A stretch of DNA of 11,621 bases. It comes from JBOHUX01 sp050734915 (lineage in GTDB: Bacteria > Chloroflexota > Dormibacteria > Dormibacterales > Dormibacteraceae). The DNA lies in NCBI GenBank assembly GCA_050734915.1, contig JBOHUX010000065.1, forward strand, positions 1 through 11,621, given 5' to 3'. Below, piece after piece: positions 1-5,027 of the stretch (its first letter is position 1; each line of letters opens with the position of its first letter). The notes beneath the pieces were generated by a model. It saw only the letters and a list, made by a program, of their open reading frames with translations. It had not been told where the DNA came from and did no database searches. Made by a program: the position numbers and the translations under genes.

Positions 1-2
1 CG

Positions 3-116
3 GTGGCCTCGATGGAGGCCTTCCCGCTCGCCGATCTCCTCTCCGTCAACGCTTCTCCCCAAGGTGCCGCGGGGGCCCCCATCGACCCGATTGACTGCCG
101 GTGCCAAGGCGCCTAG
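3..116 (+). CDS. possible 3' end of an unidentified gene (partial)
   Basis: One frame stays open from the left edge of the window to a TAG at 114-116 (37 codons). Its third positions are GC-rich, especially in the first half (15 of the first 16 codons end in G or C), as in the real genes here. The other forward frames of this stretch do not show that bias. The encoded tail begins with an amphipathic piece (MEAFPLADLL from residue 4) and ends in a Pro/Ala/Gly-rich segment with two cysteines (DCRC). I do not recognise a family. Its end would lie 10 nt before the HEPN gene and would overlap that gene's putative promoter. A 37-codon open frame at this GC content can occur by chance, so this is only a weak call. 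Confidence 0.28.
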   Translation: MASMEAFPLADLLSVNASPQGAAGAPIDPIDCRCQGA

Positions 117-119
117 CCT
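91..119 (+). promoter_or_regulatory. leaderless-type promoter of the HEPN gene (-35 TTGACT, 17 nt, -10 TAGCCT)
   Basis: TTGACT at 91-96 and TAGCCT at 114-119 are separated by exactly 17 nt, the expected spacing for a housekeeping-sigma promoter. TAGCCT fits the TANNNT -10 pattern common in high-GC bacteria. The -10 ends 7 nt before the ATG at 127, so transcription would start at or one base before the A of the ATG, giving a leaderless mRNA. There is no Shine-Dalgarno sequence in front of this ATG, which agrees with that reading. Confidence 0.6.
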
Positions 120-126
120 GGCCCTC

Positions 127-612
127 ATGAGTGTGATTGATGAATTGGTCGACAAGGGCTATCTGGAATCCTGCGAGCCCGACCTGGAGTTCGTCGATCG
201 CTGGCTGAATCATGCCGCAGTCGATCTCCGGAGCGCCGCCGACCTCCTGGACGGGCTGCGGCACGTCAACACCCGGGCGGCCCGCACGCTGGCCTGGCAG
301 TCGGCCTTCGAGGCCCTCGCCGGGTACCTCGTGCTGGCCGGCTACCGGCCCCGCGACGAGGCGAGCCAGTGGGCGGTGTTCGAGGCGGTCAAGTCGGTGC
401 TCGACTCCGAGCACGGTCACCTGTTCCGCCGCCTCAGCGAGCTGCGCCGGTCGCGGAACGTCGGGCTCTTCAGCGCCGAGCCGTCTCCCACCGAGGTGGA
501 CGTGCGCGCGTCGATCAAGGCCGTCCGAGATCTGATCGGGGGGCTGGAGGAGGCGATCAGGCGGGCACGGTCCGGTGAGCGAGTGTTCAAGAGTGCGCCG
601 GTGCGCGTCTAG
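127..612 (+). CDS. small HEPN-like domain protein (161 aa)
   Basis: This is probably an all-helical HEPN-superfamily protein. The pattern seen is a first helix with Trp and small residues (RWLNHAAVDLRSAADLL, residues 25-41), a second helix (ARTLAWQSAFEALAGYLVLAGYRP, about 52-75), a third region (about 83-100) and the RN-containing loop (RRSRNVGLF, 107-115) followed by a long helix ending near residue 148. In nuclease HEPN proteins this loop reads R-x4-6-H. Here R110-N111 is kept, but the His position is F115 and no His follows, so RNase activity looks unlikely. Many small high-GC-bacterial HEPN proteins have RNxxxY there, and this may belong with them. An in-frame ATG at 64 would add 21 low-complexity residues. 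ATG 127 is preferred because a leaderless promoter points to it. The last 26 nt overlap the end of the convergent phosphatidyltransferase gene. No MNT-type nucleotidyltransferase partner is visible. Specific function unknown. Confidence 0.75.
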   Translation: MSVIDELVDKGYLESCEPDLEFVDRWLNHAAVDLRSAADLLDGLRHVNTRAARTLAWQSAFEALAGYLVLAGYRPRDEASQWAVFEAVKSVLDSEHGHLFRRLSELRRSRNVGLFSAEPSPTEVDVRASIKAVRDLIGGLEEAIRRARSGERVFKSAPVRV

Positions 613-1213
613 CCCGGCCGTGTGCTCGCGAGCGCCCCGGCGCGGCGAGGGCCAGGAGTTGAAACGCCGCCGCCGCCGCGGCGATCGACCGGGTGCGCCG
701 CCGCAGCCGGCGCGAAGGGCTGAGCGCCGCCGCCAGCACGACCATCTGGCCCACCCCGGCCGTGCGTTGCCAGGCCACCAAGGGGTGGTGGTCGGCAGCC
801 CCCCGCAGGTCGGGCCGGAGCCATCTCGCCAGCGGTGGTGCCAGGACGCAGCCGGGGAGGGCCCCCGTCCGCCAGGCCGCGGCGGCCGCGGAGAGCGTGA
901 GCCACGCGTCCGCCTGGGCGTCGAACCGGTGCCCGAGCCGGCTCTTTCCGGTGCGCCTGGCGAGCGGCCCGTCGAGCCAGTCGCTCACCGTGCAGCCATA
1001 GATGGGGCCCAGCCAGGCGGAGAGCCCCGGGTCCCGGCGCCCGGAGGCGGCGAGGCCGGCCAGCACCGCGGCCGGAATCCCGCGGCTCAGCGTGAGGAGG
1101 TTGGCCGCCGTCAGCAGCCGCGCCTCCGGATGCCGCCGTGCCAGGGCGCGGACGGACGCCGCCGAGATGCCGGCCGACGCCGCGGCTCCGGCCCAGAACG
1201 CCATCGGCCTCAT
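587..1213 (-). CDS. CDP-alcohol phosphatidyltransferase family membrane enzyme (208 aa)
   Basis: Enzymes of this family move a phosphatidyl (or related) group from a CDP-linked donor to an alcohol such as glycerol phosphate, inositol phosphate or another phospholipid head group, at the cytoplasmic membrane. The complete signature D-x2-D-G-x2-A-R-x7-G-x3-D-x3-D is present (D78, D81, G82, A85, R86, G94, D98, D102), so all metal and CDP ligands are there. The segment before it (NLLTLSRGIPAAVLAGLA, about 38-55) is the typical opening helix, and Ala/Leu-rich membrane helices follow at about 104-114, 153-166 and 177-192. The length is usual for the family. Start choice is open: ATG 1213 is used, with ATG 1204, GTG 1261 or a longer form to 1339 possible, and no strong ribosome-binding site separates them. 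The acceptor alcohol cannot be told from sequence. The Arg-rich tail overlaps the HEPN gene by 26 nt. It is divergent from the AI-2E family gene. Confidence 0.88.
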   Translation of the reverse strand: MRPMAFWAGAAASAGISAASVRALARRHPEARLLTAANLLTLSRGIPAAVLAGLAASGRRDPGLSAWLGPIYGCTVSDWLDGPLARRTGKSRLGHRFDAQADAWLTLSAAAAAWRTGALPGCVLAPPLARWLRPDLRGAADHHPLVAWQRTAGVGQMVVLAAALSPSRRLRRRTRSIAAAAAAFQLLALAAPGRSRAHGRARRAPAHS

Positions 1214-1261
1214 CCGAGCCGCAAGCCCCAGGGCCCGCGGCCGGTCGTTGCCGCCCACTCG

Positions 1262-1267
1262 TATTGT
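1262..1267 (+). promoter_or_regulatory. possible -10 element TATTGT ahead of the small ORF
   Basis: TATTGT (4 of 6 with TATAAT) is the most AT-rich hexamer of the 203-nt divergent region and lies 6 nt before a GTG at 1274, the spacing expected for a leaderless start. No good -35 is seen 16-19 nt upstream. TTGCCG at 1248-1253 is only 8 nt away. Weak support. Confidence 0.25.
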
Positions 1268-1273
1268 GGTCGA

Positions 1274-1420
1274 GTGGAGACCCTCCCTCTCGCGCGGGCA
1301 CCGGAGGCGGGATCGGCGCGCCCGATCCCGTCCAGGCACCGGCTCTCGGGGGACGCTGGCCCACGGATCGAGGTCCGGCGCGAGCTCGCGCTCTCCCCCG
1401 GCGCCCGGAGGCCGCGATGA
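1274..1420 (+). CDS. possible 48-codon small ORF translationally coupled to the AI-2E family gene
   Basis: This is an unrecognised frame opening with GTG 1274 and ending with a TGA at 1418-1420 that overlaps the ATG of the downstream transporter (ATGA). Forty-two of 48 codons end in G or C (about 88%), against about two thirds in the transporter's own frame over the same stretch, a bias expected of a coding frame at this GC content. A TATTGT hexamer lies 6 nt before the GTG. The product would be about 48 aa, Arg/Pro-rich and basic, with no membrane helix (it starts METLPLARAPEAG and ends ELALSPGARRPR). The same frame stays open upstream only as the antisense shadow of the phosphatidyltransferase. 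It may be a leader peptide that couples translation, a real small protein, or chance. Confidence 0.35.
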   Translation: METLPLARAPEAGSARPIPSRHRLSGDAGPRIEVRRELALSPGARRPR

Positions 1421-2562
1421 GACAGCTGAACTGGGGGAAGCTTCGCGACCAGAGCGTCGTCGCGCTCGTGGCGCTGCTCTTCGCCGGCCTCTTCATCTGG
1501 CTGATCGGCCATGTGATCGGGATCGTGCTCCTGGTCGCCATCGCGGTGGTGATCGCCCTGGCGCTCGAGCCCCTGATGGTGCTCATGGAACGCGCGATGC
1601 CGCGGCTGGCTGCGGCACTCGCCGTCTACGCCGTCTTCCTGGGCACTCTCACCGTGATCGGCTTTCTCCTCGTGCCGGCTCTGATCAGCCAGGGCAGCCA
1701 GCTCGCCCAGCACGTGCCCGACTACGTTCATCGCGCCGACGGATTCGTCAACAGCCGGGCGGCCCGATACGGGGTCACCGTGCCGCCCATGATCGGCCAG
1801 GCCGGGATCCTGAGCAAGCTCGGCTTCGGGACCGGCTCCAGCGGGGCCGTCCAGGCACTGGTCATGCAGGCACTCCAGATCGCGAGCCGGATCGCCAACG
1901 CGACCGCGGGAGTGATCGTGACCCTGGTCCTCGCCTTCTACTTCATGGTCGATGGCCGGCGCATGCGGGAGGGATTCGCCCGCTTCTTCCCCCGCCACCA
2001 GCAGCCCCGGATCCGGCTCGTGGAGGAGACCATCAGCCAGGTCCTGGGCGCCTACATCCGAAGCCAGCTGATCATGGCCGCGCTGATGGCGATCTCCGCC
2101 GGCCTCGGTTGCTGGCTGCTGGGGGTCAAGTACCCGGCGGTGATCGGGGTGCTCGCGTTCGGCGCCGAGCTGGTGCCCATGATCGGGCCGTTCCTGGCCG
2201 CCATCCCCGCCATGCTCATCGCCATCTTCCAGTCCTTCGGCCTGATGGTCGAGGTGACGTTCTTCTTCGTCGGCATGCAGATGCTCGAGAACAACGTCGT
2301 CCGCCCCCGCATCACGGGGCCGATGGTGGGCCTCCATCCGGTCGAGGCGCTCCTGGCGCTGGTCGTCGGCGCCGAGACGGCCGGATTCTGGGGCGCGCTC
2401 TTCGCGGTCCCGGCGGTCGGCATCGCGGTGGTGCTCGTCACCGTCGCCTGGAAGAGCTGGCGGGGCGAGCCGATCGAGTTCGAGCGGAGGGGGATGAAGC
2501 TCAAGGTTCCGAGCCGCGACCGCGCCGGCGGCCCCGAAGGCCCGCCGACCAAGGCGGCCTGA
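1417..2562 (+). CDS. AI-2E family (PerM/YdiK/TqsA-type) membrane transporter (381 aa)
   Basis: This is a polytopic inner-membrane protein of the AI-2E exporter/PerM family. Members are linked to efflux of small molecules or ions (the autoinducer-2 exporter TqsA, Na+/H+ antiporters), but the substrate is generally unknown and cannot be inferred here. Membrane segments are seen at about 13-31, 34-50, 65-90, 160-178, 216-236, 240-275 and 309-345. The soluble middle domain lies between about 90 and 155, with the expected amphipathic helices. The C-terminal hallmark is present: ENNVVRPRITGPMVGLHP at 291-308, followed by a Gly-rich helix and FAVP at 329-332. The tail from about 350 is charged and cytoplasmic. 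ATG 1417 is chosen because GGAG at 1407-1410 lies 6 nt upstream and the hydrophobic N-terminus starts directly after it. The longer in-frame reading from 1138 is antisense to the phosphatidyltransferase. It may be coupled to the small ORF at 1274. It ends 15 nt from the convergent glutamine synthetase gene. Confidence 0.92.
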   Translation: MRQLNWGKLRDQSVVALVALLFAGLFIWLIGHVIGIVLLVAIAVVIALALEPLMVLMERAMPRLAAALAVYAVFLGTLTVIGFLLVPALISQGSQLAQHVPDYVHRADGFVNSRAARYGVTVPPMIGQAGILSKLGFGTGSSGAVQALVMQALQIASRIANATAGVIVTLVLAFYFMVDGRRMREGFARFFPRHQQPRIRLVEETISQVLGAYIRSQLIMAALMAISAGLGCWLLGVKYPAVIGVLAFGAELVPMIGPFLAAIPAMLIAIFQSFGLMVEVTFFFVGMQMLENNVVRPRITGPMVGLHPVEALLALVVGAETAGFWGALFAVPAVGIAVVLVTVAWKSWRGEPIEFERRGMKLKVPSRDRAGGPEGPPTKAA

Positions 2563-2577
2563 GCGCGCCTGGTCGCC

Positions 2578-3915
2578 TCAGAGCACGCCCAGATAGCGGC
2601 TCAGCTCCCATTCGCTGACCTGGACCCGGTAGTCGTTCCACTCCTCGCGCTTGGCCTCCTGGAAGCGCTCGAAGATGTGATCGCCGAGGGCGCTCCGCAC
2701 GACGCCGTCCTGGGACATCTCATGTAGGGCCTCCCAGAGCGAGCCCGGCAGCACCTGGAGGTTGCGGGCGGCCCGGTCGGCGGTGTCAAGGTGATAGAGG
2801 TTCTCCTCTGTCGCCGGCGCCAGCGGCAGTCCCCGGCGGATCCCGTCCAGCCCGCAGGCGAGCATGACCGCGAAGGCCAGGTAGGGATTGCAGGAGGGAT
2901 CCGGGCAGCGCAGCTCGATCCGCGTCCGGTTCGGGTGGTCGGGGCTGATCCGGGGGACCCTGATCAGGGCAGACCGGTTGTTGGTCGCCCACGAGATGTA
3001 GACAGGCGCTTCGAACCCGGGCACGAGCCGCTTGTAGGAGTTCACGGTCGGGGCCAGCACCGCGCACATGGCGCGGGCGTGCTGGAGCAGGCCGGCGATG
3101 AAGCCGCGCGCGGTCACGGAGAGGAGATGCTCGTCGGCGGCGTCGAAGAAGAGGTTCTCACCCTCTGGCCCGAGCAGGCTCATGTGCGTGTGCATGCCCG
3201 AGCCGTTGATCCCGAAGGCCGGCTTGGGCATGAAGGAGGCGTGAAGGCCGTGGGCCTGGGCGACCCGCTTGACGGCCACCTTGAACGTGATCGCGTTGTC
3301 GGCCGACTCGATCCCGCCGCCATACCGGAAGTCGATCTCGTGCTGGCCGGTGGCCACCTCGTGGTGGCTCGCCTCGACGGTGATCCCGAGCTGGGCGAGC
3401 GCCTTCACCATGTCCATCCGGATCCCGCCGGCGAGATCGCTGGCGAGATCGAAGTAGCTGCCCTGGTCGTGCGGCATCGGGACCGGGGCCCCTGACTCGC
3501 TCCGCGGGAACAGGAAGAACTCCAGCTCAGGGCCGGTGTTGAAGACGAACCCCATCTCACGGGCGACGTCCATCTGGCGCTCGAGCACGCCCCGGGGGTC
3601 GCCCGCATAGGCGGCCCCGCCCGGCTCGTGAACGCGGCAGATGATCCGGCAGGCGACGTGGCCGTCCTCCTTCCAGGGCAGCAGCCGGTAGGTGGCGGGG
3701 TCGGGCATCAGGTACATGTCGCTCTCCGCGATGCGGGCGAAGCCCTCGATCGACGAGCCGTCAAACCAGGTTCCGGACGCGAGACTGTCGGCCAGCTGCT
3801 GGGCCGGGATGGTCACGGTCTTGGGCTGGCCGGCGAGATCGGTGAACCAGAGGTCGACGAACTCGACCCCGTCGGCCTTGGCGGCATCGAGGACGGACCG
3901 GACGCGCTCATCCAC
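2578..3915 (-). CDS. glnA: glutamine synthetase, type I (GSI-alpha-like), 445 aa
   Basis: It makes glutamine from glutamate, ammonia and ATP as a dodecamer in the cytoplasm, a central step of nitrogen assimilation. The beta-grasp N-terminal domain includes FDGSSIEGF (about 51-59), which completes the neighbouring subunit's active site. Catalytic parts follow: ELEFF (E130, E132), HHEVATGQHEID (184-195), NGSGMHTHMSL with the ATP-site His near 242-244, the flap NSYKRLVPGFEAP with its Glu near 302, NNRSALIRVP with two Arg, and IELRCPDPSCNPYLA. The 445-aa length, the lack of the ~25-residue GSI-beta insertion and R61 in SIEGFARIAESD (equivalent to feedback residue R62 of Bacillus subtilis GlnA) point to GSI-alpha. 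A Tyr is present in ENLYHL (371-376), where GSI-beta is adenylylated. GTG 3915 is chosen because AGGAG lies 7 nt upstream and the sequence then matches the family from its first helix. It is tandem with the upstream oxidoreductase (76-nt gap). Confidence 0.96.
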   Translation of the reverse strand: MDERVRSVLDAAKADGVEFVDLWFTDLAGQPKTVTIPAQQLADSLASGTWFDGSSIEGFARIAESDMYLMPDPATYRLLPWKEDGHVACRIICRVHEPGGAAYAGDPRGVLERQMDVAREMGFVFNTGPELEFFLFPRSESGAPVPMPHDQGSYFDLASDLAGGIRMDMVKALAQLGITVEASHHEVATGQHEIDFRYGGGIESADNAITFKVAVKRVAQAHGLHASFMPKPAFGINGSGMHTHMSLLGPEGENLFFDAADEHLLSVTARGFIAGLLQHARAMCAVLAPTVNSYKRLVPGFEAPVYISWATNNRSALIRVPRISPDHPNRTRIELRCPDPSCNPYLAFAVMLACGLDGIRRGLPLAPATEENLYHLDTADRAARNLQVLPGSLWEALHEMSQDGVVRSALGDHIFERFQEAKREEWNDYRVQVSEWELSRYLGVL

Positions 3916-3922
3916 GTTGGGT

Positions 3923-3927
3923 CTCCT
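3923..3927 (-). promoter_or_regulatory. ribosome-binding site AGGAG of glutamine synthetase
   Basis: AGGAG on the minus strand ends 7 nt before the GTG at 3915. It fixes this non-ATG start and is one of the clearest Shine-Dalgarno sequences in the window. Confidence 0.75.
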
Positions 3928-3962
3928 GAGTTCATCGGGGGTGGCCGAGATGTCGGGACGGG

Positions 3963-3987
3963 CTGCCAGCAGCCGGGGCGCTGGCAG
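3963..3987 (-). terminator. stem-loop between oxidoreductase and glutamine synthetase (8-bp stem, 9-nt loop)
   Basis: CTGCCAGC at 3963-3970 and GCTGGCAG at 3980-3987 form a perfect 8-bp inverted repeat with a 9-nt loop. On the minus strand it begins 4 nt after the oxidoreductase stop codon and ends about 36 nt before the glutamine synthetase ribosome-binding site. No U-rich tract follows, so it is not a classical intrinsic terminator. It could be a weak terminator, an attenuator or an mRNA-stabilising hairpin that uncouples the two tandem genes. Confidence 0.4.
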
Positions 3988-3991
3988 GCTC

Positions 3992-4921
3992 CTAGCGCAG
4001 GTGGAGGATCGCCTTCCCGGCGACCGAGCGGTCGCGCAGCGCCAGCAGGGCCGAGCCCGCCTGGTGCCAATCCACCTCCAGGGCGATCTGGGGGTCGAGG
4101 CGCCCGGCGGCGACCTCCGCCGCCAGGAAGGCGAGGTCGGGTCCGGGAGCGCCCCCCCGGGCCAGCTCGTTGAAGAGGAGGAACCCGTAGATGGTGACGC
4201 CGCCCTTGGAGTAGAAGTCGTTGACGAGGAGCGTGGTGCGCTGGAGCGAGGAGTTGCCGAAGCTGACCAGGGTGCCCCCGCTCGGTAGCAGCTTGATCGC
4301 CTTCTCCAGCGATTCCCCGCCGGCCGACTCCAAGATGAGGTCGAACTGGCGTCCGGCGAGCGGCTCCAGCCCCACGACCGCCTCCGACGCGCCAAGATCG
4401 GCGAGGCCCTGCGTCCGTTCGGAGCTGCCGGCGACGGCGGTCACGGTCGCCCCGCCGCGCCTCCCGAGCTGGATCGCGAACCGTCCGACCCCGCCCGCCG
4501 CTCCGGTGACGAGGACCCGCCGGCCGAGGACGGCGCCCCCGATTCGAAGCGTGCCCAGCGCGGTCAGTCCCGCCACTGGCAAGGTGGCCGCGCCGGCGAA
4601 CCCGAGTCCCGCGGGCAGCTCCGCCAGGTAACCGGCCGGAACGGCGACCCGCTCACACCAGGCCCCCGCCGGCTTGAGGACGACGACGCGCGTGCCCTCG
4701 CGAGGGCCACTGCCGTCCGCGGCTGCCTGGATCACGGTTCCGGCGACGTCCCACCCCGGCCGCCAGCCGGGCTGGGCCGTGGCCAGCCGGTTCAGCTCAC
4801 CGCGGTTGAGCGATATGGAGTGGACCTCGACCAGCGTCTCGCCAGGTCCCGGGCGGGGCTCCTCCACCTCGGCGAGCTGGATCCTGTCCTCGCGATCGGG
4901 TGCTGCGACCAGGGCCAGCAT
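3992..4921 (-). CDS. zinc-independent MDR family oxidoreductase (quinone-reductase-like), 309 aa
   Basis: This is a medium-chain dehydrogenase/reductase of the NADPH:quinone reductase/enoyl reductase branch, a predicted soluble NAD(P)H-dependent reductase. It has the GroES-like catalytic fold at about 1-115 (GETLVEVHSISLNRGELN at 27-44, GWDVAGTV at 56-63) and a Rossmann fold from about 125 with the dinucleotide loop GAAGGVG at 140-146 and ESAGG at 198-202. The C-terminus returns to the first domain (KAILHLR). The zinc ligands of classical alcohol dehydrogenases (GHE motif, four-Cys lobe) are absent, hence the zinc-free branch. The length is slightly short but complete. ATG 4921 begins the usual N-terminal strand; no strong ribosome-binding site is visible. 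The substrate is unknown. It could share a transcript with glutamine synthetase downstream, though a hairpin separates them and no functional link is evident. It is divergent from the GGDEF-EAL gene (106-nt gap). Confidence 0.9.
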   Translation of the reverse strand: MLALVAAPDREDRIQLAEVEEPRPGPGETLVEVHSISLNRGELNRLATAQPGWRPGWDVAGTVIQAAADGSGPREGTRVVVLKPAGAWCERVAVPAGYLAELPAGLGFAGAATLPVAGLTALGTLRIGGAVLGRRVLVTGAAGGVGRFAIQLGRRGGATVTAVAGSSERTQGLADLGASEAVVGLEPLAGRQFDLILESAGGESLEKAIKLLPSGGTLVSFGNSSLQRTTLLVNDFYSKGGVTIYGFLLFNELARGGAPGPDLAFLAAEVAAGRLDPQIALEVDWHQAGSALLALRDRSVAGKAILHLR

Positions 4922-4978
4922 TCCGCGTTCAAGAGTAGCGGGTCGCTCGCCGGCGGCGGGCCGCGAACCCGGCCGTGA

Positions 4979-5002
4979 GGGTCTGGGGACGGCAAGAGAC
5001 CC
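4979..5002 (+). other. inverted repeat in the leader of the GGDEF-EAL gene
   Basis: GGGTCT (4979-4984) pairs with AGACCC (4997-5002) across a 12-nt loop. The stem can be extended with GA/TC if one C is bulged. It ends 25 nt before the ATG at 5028. It could fold in the 5' leader of the cyclase mRNA, but in GC-rich DNA such a repeat may be accidental. It does not resemble a c-di-GMP riboswitch. Confidence 0.2.
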
Positions 5003-5027
5003 CTCTCGCGGGCGTCAAACCTCGCAA

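Noticed and set aside
46..420. 124-codon minus-strand frame opposite the HEPN gene
   Set aside because: No motif, and it would run across the leaderless promoter. It is the antisense of a better supported gene.
609..1586. 325-codon minus-strand frame over the phosphatidyltransferase and the AI-2E start
   Set aside because: The phosphatidyltransferase signature lies in the other minus frame; this one has only low-complexity text.
2559..2584. CTGAG/CTCAG inverted repeat between AI-2E and glutamine synthetase as a bidirectional terminator
   Set aside because: Only 5 bp pair, the next bases mismatch and there is no U tract.
1002..2618. 538-codon plus-strand open frame across the phosphatidyltransferase/AI-2E region
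   Set aside because: It is Arg/Pro/Gly-rich with no domain and is the off-frame shadow of the AI-2E gene, whose own frame carries clear family motifs.
3916..4395. N-terminal extension of glutamine synthetase by 160 residues to 4395
   Set aside because: The extension is antifunctional Ser/Arg/Pro text in another frame of the oxidoreductase gene. The AGGAG-GTG at 3915 and the family's normal N-terminus fix the start.
4674..5027. 118-residue N-terminal extension of the GGDEF-EAL protein
   Set aside because: It lies antisense to the oxidoreductase N-terminus, is Ser/Arg/Pro-rich and has no domain. The membrane sensor begins just after ATG 5028.
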